38,381 bases of DNA. Source: Azolla pinnata (Eukaryota; Streptophyta; Polypodiopsida; Salviniales; Salviniaceae). The notes beneath the pieces are model-generated. The model was not told the origin of the DNA. It searched no databases and worked only from the letters and a program-made list of their open reading frames with translations. Position numbers and translations under genes: made by a program. Below are positions 10,995-21,900 of the stretch, one piece after another. Location: contig JBBBWG010000271.1 in NCBI GenBank assembly GCA_037176905.1, positions 1 to 38,381 on the forward strand. The letters are read 5' to 3'. How positions within the stretch are numbered: position 1 is the first letter of the stretch; each line of letters starts with the position of its first letter.

Positions 10995-11440
10995 AACTAT
11001 ATCCATACTAACAATACAAGGTTTAATGTCGCAAAGATTCTTGTTTTAACCTGAGATTAGTTTGCCAGCAAAATTTATTTATACGTACATAACACACATG
11101 CATGCATGCATATAAAAGCCAAACAGTTTAACTTGCGTCTGTGTATTTACACAAACCATATACGCACAGATAAACACGATTTAATGTTTCAAAGCTTCTT
11201 GTTTGACCTAAGATTAGTTTTCCAGCAAAGTTTAATGGCACACATATGCATCGAATACATGCATGCATATACATACATACGTGTATGTATGTATATGTAT
11301 ATGTATTTTTTATATATATATACTGATTATATACATGCAAACAAGAAAGCCAAACAGATATATATATGTAGAGAACGTTGAATGTCTTAAAGCTTCCTGT
11401 TTTAGCCCAAGATTAGTTTGCCAACAAAGTTTAACAGCAC
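10905..11440 (+). repeat. Three-copy degenerate tandem repeat with an internal (GT)n
   Basis: A core of the type TTTAATGTC..AAAG.TTCTTGTTTTA..C..AGATTAGTTTGCCAGCAAA, with gaps, occurs at about 11021, 11179 and 11377. Each core is preceded by AAAGCCAAACAG-like text. The periods are about 160 and 198 bp. The first unit carries a 58-bp (GT)n run (10934-10991). No coding potential is recognised. Confidence 0.8.
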
Positions 11441-11463
11441 AATGCATACATCCATACGTCCAT

Positions 11464-11717
11464 GCACAATAACAAGCGGAAGTTACGATTCCAACAGAAA
11501 GAGATAAGCGGAAGTGAATTAGGCCAGTTGACGCTCAACCNNNNNNNNNNNNNNNNNNNNNNNNNNNNNNNNNNNNNNNNNNNNNNNNNNNNNNNNNNNN
11601 NNNNNNNNNNNNNNNNNNNNNNNNNNNNNNNNNNNNNNNNGCACAATAACAAGCGGAAGTTACGATTCCAACAGAAAGAGATAAGCGGAAGTGAATTAGG
11701 CCAGTTGACGCTCAACC
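11464..11717. other. Assembly gap (100 N) with identical 77-bp flanks
   Basis: 11464-11540 and 11641-11717 are identical over 77 bp and flank 100 N (11541-11640). The second gap in the window has flanks of the same length. This is best read as two contig ends sharing a 77-base k-mer overlap and scaffolded without merging. The true sequence is probably one copy with no gap. Confidence 0.93.
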
Positions 11718-11855
11718 CCATTGAGCTCCTTTGAGTCCATATTGGCTTCCACTTCCACCTCAGTCTACTGGGGATGATGTTTTTGTTTGTCGCCACTCTT
11801 GTGATGGCGACAATGTTTTCCAGATGACTTGGCCTACTGCGTGAAGAGCCGACCA

Positions 11856-12230
11856 GGATGTGCTCGAATTCAATTCTGCCGCATCTCCGATCGCGACTCT
11901 GTTCTCTCCGTGCCCCCCTGCTCTCTCGTCTTCTCGCTCAGTTACTCGCGGATCGATCGGCTCTCCGACGACTTACTCCGCTCCGCGTTCAACTACCTGC
12001 ATCCACCCCATGGGAGTTACAACGGCCGTCTCCTTCTTCGTTTCGTCAAACTCGTATGGTTTCACACTCGGGGGAGCCTTTACTCTGTGCCTGGGGCGGA
12101 GGAGCCGTAAGCAGGTGAGACTCTCCCCGCCCGCATTCAAGCAAAGTGAAGAGAGGCGGAGGAGGAGGAAGGTCTCCGCCGAGCTTTCCACGGACTCCAC
12201 TGCTCATTGGCTTTTTCTCTTCCTTCCAAG
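11856..12230 (+). other. GC-rich island, possible first exon of an unrecognised gene
   Basis: This stretch is clearly richer in GC and CpG than its surroundings and is open in several frames. One plus-strand reading from 11860 ends at a good donor (CAG|GTGAGA, near 12114) and has a Ser/Thr/Arg-rich composition like a transit peptide (for example MGVTTAVSFFVSSNSYGF at 12009). The minus strand is also open. I recognise no domain and find no convincing partner exon, so it may equally be a CpG-rich non-coding island. A short tandem repeat, (AAATTCGGAC)n, follows at 12250-12290. Confidence 0.25.
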
Positions 12231-12534
12231 CTCGAAACGAAATTCGGTGAAATTCGGACAAATTCGGACAAATTCGGACAAATTCGGAGAAAATTCAAAG
12301 TATCTCTTCTCTCGCTCTTCTGACCGCTTGCTAGGCAGTTAAAGGGAGACTCGATCGGATGATGTGCCCCCCAATAGATGCAAGCTAAGCTGAGCAACGC
12401 GACAAAAGAGTACCCGCTCCCTTACGAAATTACAGATGCACTCGGAGTCTTTCGAAACATTGCGCGCGCGCACACACACAAACACGCACACAGAGAAGCT
12501 CTCCTTTGTGTTTGTTTCCTTAACAGAGAGCAAC

Positions 12535-12614
12535 ATGATGGTGATGATGGTGATGGTGATGATGATGATAATCGTGCCGGTGGTGATGCTGATGACGGTG
12601 ATGATAACAATGAC

Positions 12615-12645
<31 letters not shown>

Positions 12646-12775
12646 GTGGTGGTGATGATGAAGATGATCATGATCATGATGGTGATGATGGTGATGGTGG
12701 CAGTGGTGATGATCATGACGGTGATGATGATGATGATGGTGATGCTGATCGTGATGATGTTGATGGTGGCAGTGG

Positions 12776-12824
<49 letters not shown>

Positions 12825-12826
12825 GG

Positions 12827-12861
<35 letters not shown>

Positions 12862-12914
12862 CGGTGATGGTGATGGTGATAATGGTGGTGGTGGTGGTGG
12901 TAATGATGATGATG

Positions 12915-12946
<32 letters not shown>

Positions 12947-12957
12947 GACAATGCTAT

Positions 12958-13003
<46 letters not shown>

Positions 13004-13113
13004 ATTGATGATGACGATGCTGATGATGGTGATGATGATGCTGGTGGCGGTGGTGATGATGATGACGGTCATGATGATGATGGTGATGGTGATGGTGATA
13101 ATGGTGGTGGCGG

Positions 13114-13144
<31 letters not shown>

Positions 13145-13437
13145 GGTGATGATGGTGGTGATGATGATGATGAAGATGGTGATGATGATGATGGTGATAG
13201 TGATGATGGTGATGATGGTGGTGGTGGTATGATGATGATGGTGATGATGATGATGGTGATAATGATGATGGTGATGATGGTGGTGGTGGTATGATGATGA
13301 TGGTGATGATGCTGATGGTGATAATGGTGGTGGTATGATGATGATGGTAGTGATCATGGTGATAATGATGATGTTATTGATGATGATGATGTTATTGATG
13401 ATGATGATGATGATGACAATGGTGATGATGTTATTGA

Positions 13438-13468
<31 letters not shown>

Positions 13469-13515
13469 GGTGGTGATGGTGATGATGGTGATGATGGTGA
13501 TGATGGTGATGATGG

Positions 13516-13546
<31 letters not shown>

Positions 13547-13676
13547 GGTGGTGGTGATCGTGATGATGGTGATGATGATGATGATGGTGGCGATGGTGAT
13601 GGCGGTGGTGGTGATGATGATGATGATGATGATGGTTATGGTGATGATGGTGGTGGTGGTGATGGTGGTGGTGGTG
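12535..13676 (+). repeat. 1.14-kb GAT/GGT trinucleotide array
   Basis: An almost unbroken run of GAT and GGT triplets, with occasional variants (GCT, AAT, ACG) and local higher-order blocks such as the repeated GGTGGTATGATGATGATG units around 13225-13350. The plus strand carries nearly all the G. Both strands are open in several frames (Asp-, Met- and His-rich), but this follows from the triplet period and does not show coding. Confidence 0.97.
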
Positions 13677-13850
13677 AACGAACGGAACGAGCAACAACAA
13701 CGTGGCCTGCCTCGCCGCCCCTCAAGCGATCCACGCGTTCACACACGTGAACGCGACGGGCACCTCGGCTTCCACATGCACCGCATGTGCCCACCCATCC
13801 TCTTCCGCATCCTCGCACCATCATCACACATCACCGTCTCTCTCTCTCAA
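13677..13850. other. Unique GC-rich stretch after the GAT array
   Basis: Non-repetitive, CpG-rich sequence between the array and A-rich runs. Both strands are open (for example plus strand VACLAAPQAIHAFTHVNATG). No domain is recognised. It may be the remnant of an exon whose neighbour has been overrun by the repeat, or simply non-coding. Confidence 0.25.
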
Positions 13851-14029
13851 ACCTTAAAAAGAAAAAAAAAAAACACATAAGATTGAAAGTGAAAACAAAA
13901 AAAAATTTAAAAGGAAAGGAAGAATGGAGACTCAAGAGGAGTGGAGGAAGGTACATAGCACCCATTCCTCTTCACAGATACCTCCACCTACTTCCTCATA
14001 CCAATTTCATTACATATGATTGGATGCAT

Positions 14030-14091
14030 AATGTATGTATGTATGTATGTGTGCATATATATATATATATGTATGTATGTATGCATATATG

Positions 14092-14122
<31 letters not shown>

Positions 14123-14150
14123 GTATATATGTATGTGTGTGTGTATATAG
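14030..14150. repeat. ATGT/AT/GT microsatellite cluster
   Basis: Compound tract of TATG, AT and GT units. The following 14170-15060 is mostly unique AT-rich DNA with scattered TTTAGGG units (about 14658-14671), a TTTATATAG motif near 14420 and ATAC microsatellites near 15035. I see no gene there. Confidence 0.85.
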
Positions 14151-15076
14151 ATGGGGTCATCCAGGCACGCGTGTTACGGATCAACTATTGATGATTCAAT
14201 ATTGAGAATGTTGAGAAAAGAACTGAATGGATTAAGGGCGAGTAATCACACAAGTGAAGGGCTAAGGACGAATCTAAAAATCATCCATGTCTCATACCAC
14301 AGATTATTACCTTCAAATATACCTCGGAAATTGAGAAGTACAGAGAGCTTTGCCTCACTGGGAGAGTCTTGACCACATCCTAGAATGGCATAATGAAAAG
14401 GAGATAGCTTAGTCCCCTTTATATAGGTCAAACTTCAAGTATAGTAAGTACTAGGTGTGTTCACATATGTCTAATCACCGTGTGAGTTTAATTACTGGTT
14501 TCCCACTTATCTTACCCTTAAACCATTGAAATTAGTCTTATAAATTGGTTCATAAGTTTATGTCATAACACCAGAAGCTGCTAATATTTCTTTCTTTCTT
14601 TCGTTCTTACTCTTCCTCATGTATCTCTTTTGGCCACACATTGAGTGTTCCAAGTTTTTAGGGTTTAGGGTTTATAGCGACAGTAAATGGGCAGATCATC
14701 GAAATGTCTCAAGCGGAGATGCAGAGACAGATTCTGCGTCCCTCGTCAACACGATTCCCATTCGCCACCGCGAATCGTGCCTCGGTCCATGTAAAAAAAC
14801 ACTCGGAAACATGCATATATCCATACGATGTGTATGTATGTGTGCATATCATATAGAATCATCAAGAGGAGCGCCTCGCCTCTACATCTTTGACACATGG
14901 CCATCGCACCCATCCCGAATCCCTAAAAATCATCATCCATGTGTGCACACATACATATGCAATTGTCAATATACCGAGAGAATCTTGAGCGAGATTTCAT
15001 GCCTATGCATGCTTTGCATGCGTACGCACACACACATACATACATACATACATACATATATACATATAGATAGATA

Positions 15077-15114
15077 TTTTTCCAGGGTATGGGCATGCTA
15101 GAACCCTGGAAAAA
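15077..15114. repeat. Short perfect inverted repeat (12-bp arms)
   Basis: TTTTTCCAGGGT at 15077-15088 pairs perfectly with ACCCTGGAAAAA at 15103-15114 across a 14-nt loop. A related but weaker arrangement around CCAGAACCCTGGAA lies near 4750. Function unknown. Confidence 0.8.
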
Positions 15115-15359
15115 AAAACATGTTACGGAATAGGGTTTAGGTTTGGTGGACATAATCAAGATTAGAGTTAAGGGTGAAGGGCTTAATGGACATAAACCCT
15201 AAGCCCCCCACAAGTAAACTTGACTTGCAAAGCATGACATAGTTTAATCTAGCTGTAGTTCTTAATCATGTGCATGATGGTATGTACATACTGCAATCAT
15301 AATTAACTCTAAGCTTGCAACTTGGCAAGCACTATTGGCTACTTCAATTCGTCCGAGAA

Positions 15360-15391
15360 TTAGGGTTAGGGTGAGGGTTAGGGTTAGGGTT
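15360..15391 (+). repeat. (TTAGGG)n interstitial tract, vertebrate-type unit
   Basis: Five hexamer units, one of them variant (TGAGGG). The six-base unit differs from the seven-base TTTAGGG found elsewhere in the window. Confidence 0.9.
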
Positions 15392-15587
15392 TTACGGGAT
15401 GAATGCATGCATATGCATGCATACGTACGAATGCATGCGAGCAATGATCATGGTACGAAGAAGCTTTTAGCGACGATGGATGGATGGATCCATGCATGCA
15501 TTGCATGACATGGCATGGCATGGTGTCTTGGATCAATGGCAAGAACCATGCCCAATGGTCGAGACAGAAGGTAAGCATTCTTTCTTA

Positions 15588-16315
15588 GTGATGATGATGA
15601 TGATGATGATGGTGATGGTGATGATGATGGTGGTGATGGTGATGATGGAGTGGAGAAGTAAGACCATATACATTGTATCATAACTCGCCAAACAATTGTG
15701 CCGATGGAGTACAAAACCTCATGGAGCAACTCGATCACTCCGTCAATTGCCTGCCCCATATTTGTTTAACTCATTCGAGAACAAAGATTCATGATTCATG
15801 ATCACACTGGATCACTAACCACATATGTAGTTCGAATGTGTGGCATCGAAAAGAAGCATGTATGTGTGGGTGTGTGTGTATTTGTGTGTATTATTGTTAT
15901 CGAAGCTAGCGCATGGCTATTGATTCGAAAAAAAAAACAAAAAACATTGCTTCCAATCCTATTCTTAAATAGGCAACTACAACCATCCCAATTTGGGTGG
16001 TGGGGTTCACCTTCGATCTAATCGTAGTTGATGGTGATGATGGTGGTTACGATGGTGATGACAGTGACAGCGATGATGATGATGGTGGTGATGATGCTGT
16101 TTTTTATGATGATTATGTTGTGGTTGATGATGTTGATGATGGAAATGATGATGATGATGCTGATGGTTATGATGGTTATGTTGTTGTTGATGTTGGTGAT
16201 GGTGATGATGCCGTTGTTGTTGTTGTTGATGATGATGATGCCTTCGTTGTTGATGATGATGATGCCTTCGTTGTTGACGATGATGCTGTTGATGCTGATC
16301 TTGTTTATGGGTGCT
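15588..16315 (+). repeat. Two further GAT/GGT-rich tracts (15588-15652, 16028-16315)
   Basis: 15588-15652 is a clean GAT/GGT run. 16028-16315 is a more decayed GAT/GTT/GCT tract with a 27-bp block around GATGATGATGATGCCTTCGT repeated twice (about 16228-16272). Both have the same strand orientation as the large array at 12535. The unique DNA between them (15653-16020) has no gene I can support. Confidence 0.9.
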
Positions 16316-16329
16316 GGTGAATATGTAAT

Positions 16330-16691
16330 GTTAAATACTTTCAAATAAAAACCCCTAACCTCAATAATTGCATGACTAATTTTGTTTTTAATTAATACAG
16401 TTATAGCAATATAAATCTAGTGAAATAGATAGTTATAACATAATCCTACAAGATATAGTATATTAGTCGTGTTTGTTAGGCTCACTGCCAATCGGCAATT
16501 ATATGCTTGCATGAATGCCAAGTGGTGAATCTCATGTGGTAGCTAATGTACATTATATAATAGTCATTCTATTGAACCATTACACTAATCTTCGATACTC
16601 TTGTAATTCAAACGTCTTGGCAATATAATCTCTTATTTTTCATTCTAAGTCTATTAATGTTGTCCACAAGCTTTGGTCGTAACAATCTATA
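16330..16691 (+). repeat. Second gypsy-type LTR remnant
   Basis: The text from about 16560 to 16691 (TTCTATTGAACCATT..., CTTGGCAATATAATC, ending GGTCGTAACA) runs parallel to the end of the LTR at 2090-2240 and is diverged from it. It therefore looks like a copy of the same LTR family, followed on the same strand by internal gypsy sequence. It is old; the left edge is approximate. Confidence 0.6.
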
Positions 16692-17312
16692 TGCATGAAA
16701 TGGCCTTCCTGTTATCATCACAAATCTCGTTAATCACACTTTGTCAGATAATGTTTTTCCCCTGCTGCAATTGAATGTCAATATAACAGCTCCCATACAC
16801 AAAAGAGAGGACTCTACGAATTCGAGCGTATACAAGACTATTATCATCAGACACATACTAGATAGATTGCATTGGGTAAATGATGAAAACTCTAGAATTG
16901 GACATAGTACGACTGAGGGGGCCTTGTTGTACAGATCAGAGGAGTGCATGGAAGGAATCGTGAACTCGGAAAGTCCGCGCGCAGAATCCCCCCCTAACTT
17001 CCGAAAGGACTCGGAAATTCGTTACGCATGCTTTGGGAACAATCGATGATTGCGGAGTTTCAGCTGTCCTTAGAGGGCTGGGCAACACGCCGGTACGCCC
17101 AGTAGCAGGAGATTATCGTAAGTTGAATGCAGCAACTATCACAGACGTTTTTCCGTTACCTTTTTACAAATAGCGTACTCGACATGATAACTAGGCACGA
17201 GATGTATACGTTCCTAGATGGATTTAGCCGATACAATCAGATCCAGATGGCCGAAGGGGATCAAGAAAAGACCGCATTCAGTGTAAACACTTATATAAGC
17301 AGCGAATATTAG
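16692..17312 (+). mobile_element. Ty3/gypsy fossil, reverse transcriptase fragment
   Basis: About 17095-17285 encodes the start of a gypsy reverse transcriptase: RKLNAATITDVFPLPF-type text in pieces, then HEMYTFLDGFSRYNQIQMA and EKTAF. These match the family's YRKLN...FLDGFSGYNQ...EDQEKTAF pattern. 16741-17049 is open but unrecognised and could be degraded gag. The copy is truncated and broken; only this scrap of pol remains. Confidence 0.8.
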
Positions 17313-17554
17313 CGAGATGATTTGCAATGTTTCTCTCAACAAATTTTCTATTGCTAGATTTGTTTGCATAAGGCTTGATTGAGAGCTGGTCTTCAAGTAC
17401 TATACAAGTTCCGATGATCAAATGATACCCTTGGCCCTCGATCAAGCAAGAGGCTCAAAGAAAGATCAGCCAAAAATAAGTTGTATGTCCAATCACTCTG
17501 AGATGCTATAATTCGAGGACAAACTAGATCAAACCTTTAAGGATACAGATATAT

Positions 17555-17665
17555 CCAATGAACAATCAAGACAAAATTATCTCATATTTTCTTAATAGAA
17601 CCATTCGTGTAAAGCGAGGATGTGCAACCTCACCAGCTCTATTGGACCAAACTATCGATGAATCG
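17555..17665 (+). mobile_element. Possible LINE reverse-transcriptase scrap
   Basis: The reading ISYFLNRTIRVKRGCATSPA resembles the LINE segment around the RGVRQGCPLSPLLF motif (here VKRGCATSPALL). The match is short and isolated, so it is weak evidence. The region 17665-18980 shows nothing coding that I recognise apart from the DNA-element end at 18083. Confidence 0.35.
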
Positions 17666-18082
17666 GAACAAATGATTGTTAAGTTTGTAAAGAAAAAAAA
17701 AAGCAGCTATAAAGAAACCAGCATTACAAAGTGAGTCAACATGCTTTGTTATGTGCTTTCGAGACGAGTTTAAAGCATTTGGAAGCTTAGATGGAGAGCA
17801 CGAGCAATTGTCGAGAGATTTGAAAAGCCCACAAATACATTCATTTCATACACTGAAAAAATCTCAAAAGACGAAAGATCGCCACACTATCTTACTCCTC
17901 GACAACATATTGGACATCTCTTGTAAGATAATGATTTGCTAAAGTCATAAAGAAAGAAGGAAAAAGACCCATATGCTGCCCTTGAGACGAGAATCACAGA
18001 ACCACATGAATTCTAGTATGATGAACATAACCATACAACGGAAACAGATATCCAGAGATGGCAGTTGCTCCCAACAGAAAAA

Positions 18083-18138
18083 AGGAGGCGTTAAGATGTC
18101 ATTTATAATTTTGTTAGGCGTATTTCAGTGATTTTCCC
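18083..18138 (-). mobile_element. Single end of the inverted-repeat DNA element
   Basis: On the minus strand this reads GGGAAAATCACTGAAATACG, then CCTAACAAAATTATAAATGA and a TTAACGCC motif. It matches the consensus ends at 4886, 6578 and 35430. It lies about 840 bp downstream of the MED27 stop. No partner end was found. Confidence 0.6.
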
Positions 18139-18979
18139 AACAAGAAAAGAAGGAGATGAGATGCTCACTCAAATTGGCAGGATCTTGTCCATCATTCTCA
18201 TACTGGCTTCGAGCACCTTCGGTACATTCCAGCATTTCAGTTCATCATTTCTACACGGCTCAATACATGGCATTCATTTTCAATGCCTGAAAACATCATC
18301 TCTTGTGATGGTGAAAACCAAGAATCCCATACCAATAATGAAAAACCTCATGATTTGTTATGATTATATATGCAGGTGTAAAGGAGTCCTTACAGTACAG
18401 ATCCCGAGGTTCATTCACCAGGTGAATAGGGTCATGTCGATGGATCAAGCCACAGCTGCATCCATACAAATAAGGCTGTCACATCATTTCCAACAGAGAT
18501 CCACATCACAAAATGATCATCACTGCATTAAAAACAATTTTTCTAAGTTGATCCATCCCTAGGTTGACCATCCTAAAGGTTTGGCTAGAGGACATGGCTA
18601 TATTACATCAGGTTGAAAGTAGGAAATGACATAGCAAGCATCAAATTTGTGGAATGAACTTTCCCGAAGGACACAGATTATGGAAAGACAAAAACAATAT
18701 CACCTCTGAATGGGGACGTAGAAAGGACACTCCAGCCAGCATTTCTCTTGGAAACCTAGCAAAATCGTATACAAGAGATTTCTCTTTTCTTAGAGGGCCT
18801 CAAGCCACAGAGTCCAAGCCTAGGAGGAGCCTTCGCATTGGCAGGAGATGGAATCTTTCAAGTGTATTTTACACGGTATGATTTTTCCCCTCCCAACCAT
18901 GACGGCTTATCTTGCCTCTTCAAACCTTGGAAGTGGAAGAAAACTCGATCAATGAAACTTGGTATATGTTACAAGATCC

Positions 18980-21900
18980 CTACAGAGGGAGGTTAGTGAC
19001 GCTTTGATCTTTGGATGTACACGACAAATGATATGCTACAATGTTTTCATCTGTCAAATCCTGTGTCTTCGCAGAGAGCCAAGGAGAGGATAACCTCAAC
19101 ACTTGCTGATATGGCCTTACTACAGGAGGCAAAAGTATGTCAAAGGTCTGGTCCAGTGCCAAGACCTTCTTGCAAGCGCTGCAGCATATAACAAACAGAT
19201 ACAGCAAAGCATTAAGCTCTAAGTAACATTACAACAAAAAAGTTTCTATGGCTGCAGAGTGTAAAACATTACCTGCATGGTTTTGAGAAAAGTGACTGAT
19301 AAGTATACACCCAATGCTGCATCAACCAGATAAGATTTGAAATATCAATAGCTAACAAGCACAAATCAAAATAAATTACTGAAAACCAGATCAATTGAAT
19401 TCAAAGAACCTCCATCGTATTCACAATGCATAAAGTTCACCCAGTTGCTAGCAAATTGGTTTGGGTAGATTATAAGTGGTCATCCACATGAGTTAGGTAC
19501 TCGACAATGAAGTGTGTCTCCACTAATCTAGTAAATTAGAAAGATTTACCTTTAATTCCCTCACCAATGGATTGCTATAAGCTGCATGTAATTTAGGAGT
19601 TCATAATTCAACTAGATAGTTATATTATAGGCGCCCATTATCTAATAGGGAAGAAGGTTCCTTGTCTCCAAAGTAGAAAAGAAGTTCCTATCCACTTGCT
19701 TGTTATGTACAGACTTGGACTAGAATCTAGTACTGTCAAGACAACCAAGATTCACGGATTCAGTCATAAGTGTTACAATACTCCAATAGGAACAATAGCA
19801 TCCCAAGATTTTGTATAAATACACTACTTGGAAGAAGACGTGCCAGTAGAGAAGAGGGAAAGTTCTAAACGGAACTAAGAATCTTCTAAAATGTGAATGT
19901 CTCACAACTTGAGTAGGTATAAGAACATTCCATGATTTTGTATAAATACATTAAATACAAAAACGGCATACCAGAAGAAGATTGAGGGCTGAAGCTGATG
20001 GATTTGCAACCTCAACAAACTTGTGTAAAACACTCATAGCACATTCCTGCAGGGACCATAGGCCTAGTGAACTCACCAAAACAATTGCATATTATTCACA
20101 TAAGAAGTCATATTAAGCATTGATGGCTTACTGACACTCGCCGGAACACAGCATGAGAACTTGTGCTCCCTAAATGAGCATTAATACACATCTGCCAATG
20201 CATAAAAAGAAAACCTTTCAACATAAATAATGTATGTTTCAAATGATGCTAAAGCAACCACATTCAACTTACTTCATCAACAGAATACATGGAAACTGCA
20301 TCGGGAGTTGTACTTCCTGAAGGAAATAAGGATATCACAACTTTGAACACAGACGGGAAAGTCACTTCCAAAATGCCAGCTTTCTCCAAAGATGAGGCAT
20401 CGAGTGGTAATGCTTTTCGTTTCAGCCTGGTAAAAGCAGATATTGTCATTCCTGGTACTTCTGTTTTCCAGGACTTCAGAAGATCAAGAAGTGATCCATG
20501 TGAACTTTGATTAGCTTTGGCTTGGTCAGATGCACGTGCATCTACACTCGGAATCTTGGCCCTTTTCTCTGCTGGAAATTCTGCAAGCATATCACTGGTC
20601 TCCCCAAAACGAGGAAAAAAATGTCTTTTCTGCTCTATAAATGCCTTCAACGCTAACCTGAAACCATCAAAAGGAAAATAATATGACTCCTAGGATCTAA
20701 TGCACATGTTCTACATGAAGCAATCTATACATAACCAAAATTAAAAAGAACGAAAACATAGAGGTTAGCTTCAACTTTAATTTCATTGTACAATTAGCTA
20801 TACAGACAAAATGGAGACAAATGCGCTAAAGAAGTGATACGAACCGGGTTCTCTCCACTGCTGAAGCAGCTGCTTGACCTGCAATTTGCCGTTTCCATGA
20901 GTAGGCAACAATGGCACCATCAGAGCAGATCAACGGAACCTGTAAACCCCATGGATGCTTCTCTTCAAACCGCTGTTGTGCCCCAGTGAGAACTCCTAAA
21001 GCCTCCAATTTCTTTCCTGTTCAGTTGCATCACATTTTTTGGATATTCAGCTTCCTGTAGAAACTTGACTTTCACGCATGCTTCTCATTTATTATAGGAA
21101 AAAAACAAAGTGAAACTGTTGGGCCTAAAGTATCTTTTTGACTCGCTTTTGCCCAAAAGTAACAAACCTTATTCATTTTCTAGCTAGCCATAATGTATTA
21201 TTTAGTGAACTTGCACTAAGGGTGGAGACTAACGCATAATAACATTCTTCAAGCACCAAACAAGGTGATTGTGGTGAACATCTCTCTATTTCTCTCTTGG
21301 CTGTAGTCTGCGTATCCTTTCATCCTCCTCTATCCTTTCAACTGTTAACAACAATTTCTTACTGTTGTCTCAGTTTAAAGTGCAGTCCCATCTACAGTAT
21401 GTAGCGTATTGCAATATAAAAGGTTGTTTTGTTTTTCCTGTTTTTTTTTGTGACCCATAAGAGTAGAAATTCAAGGTATTATATGTCAAATATACAATCT
21501 CTTCTTATTTCTTGAGACATGTTTGAACATGAGACATTGAAGGGTAAAGGTGTTCTTTTGTTGGCCCAACTTGTGTCTTTAATCATTAACTAGTTCACTC
21601 TCACTTCTAGTCGGCAGCATTCAAACAGTGGTGAGTAACTATTGATTCAACGAGTTTAGAATGTTTTAGACAATCAATGGTTATCCCTTCCTGAAACTCA
21701 GACAGGAAATTTTGATAGAAACCAAAAAGTCTGAGATTGTGATGATGCCCTACAAACAGAAAGAGTTTAAACATGTGTAGGTAAAGTTTCTGTAAAGGTG
21801 AGCAGAAAGGTTATAATCTATATCAAAATTGGTGCTATTGACAACACCCTTATGGATTCAAAATGCTTTGAAACAGGTTATGTTGGACACTACCATCTCC

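Noticed and set aside
12535-13676. Box C/D snoRNA-like TGATGA motifs
   Set aside because: TGATGA occurs everywhere in the triplet array, so the motif carries no information.
12378-13880. Long open frames in the GAT array (Asp-, Met- and His-rich, both strands)
   Set aside because: A triplet repeat without stop triplets is open in several frames on both strands; there is no domain, no sensible start context and no splice support.
18128-18562. 144-codon plus-strand open frame downstream of MED27
   Set aside because: No domain recognised, unremarkable composition, begins next to a transposon end; not enough to call a gene.
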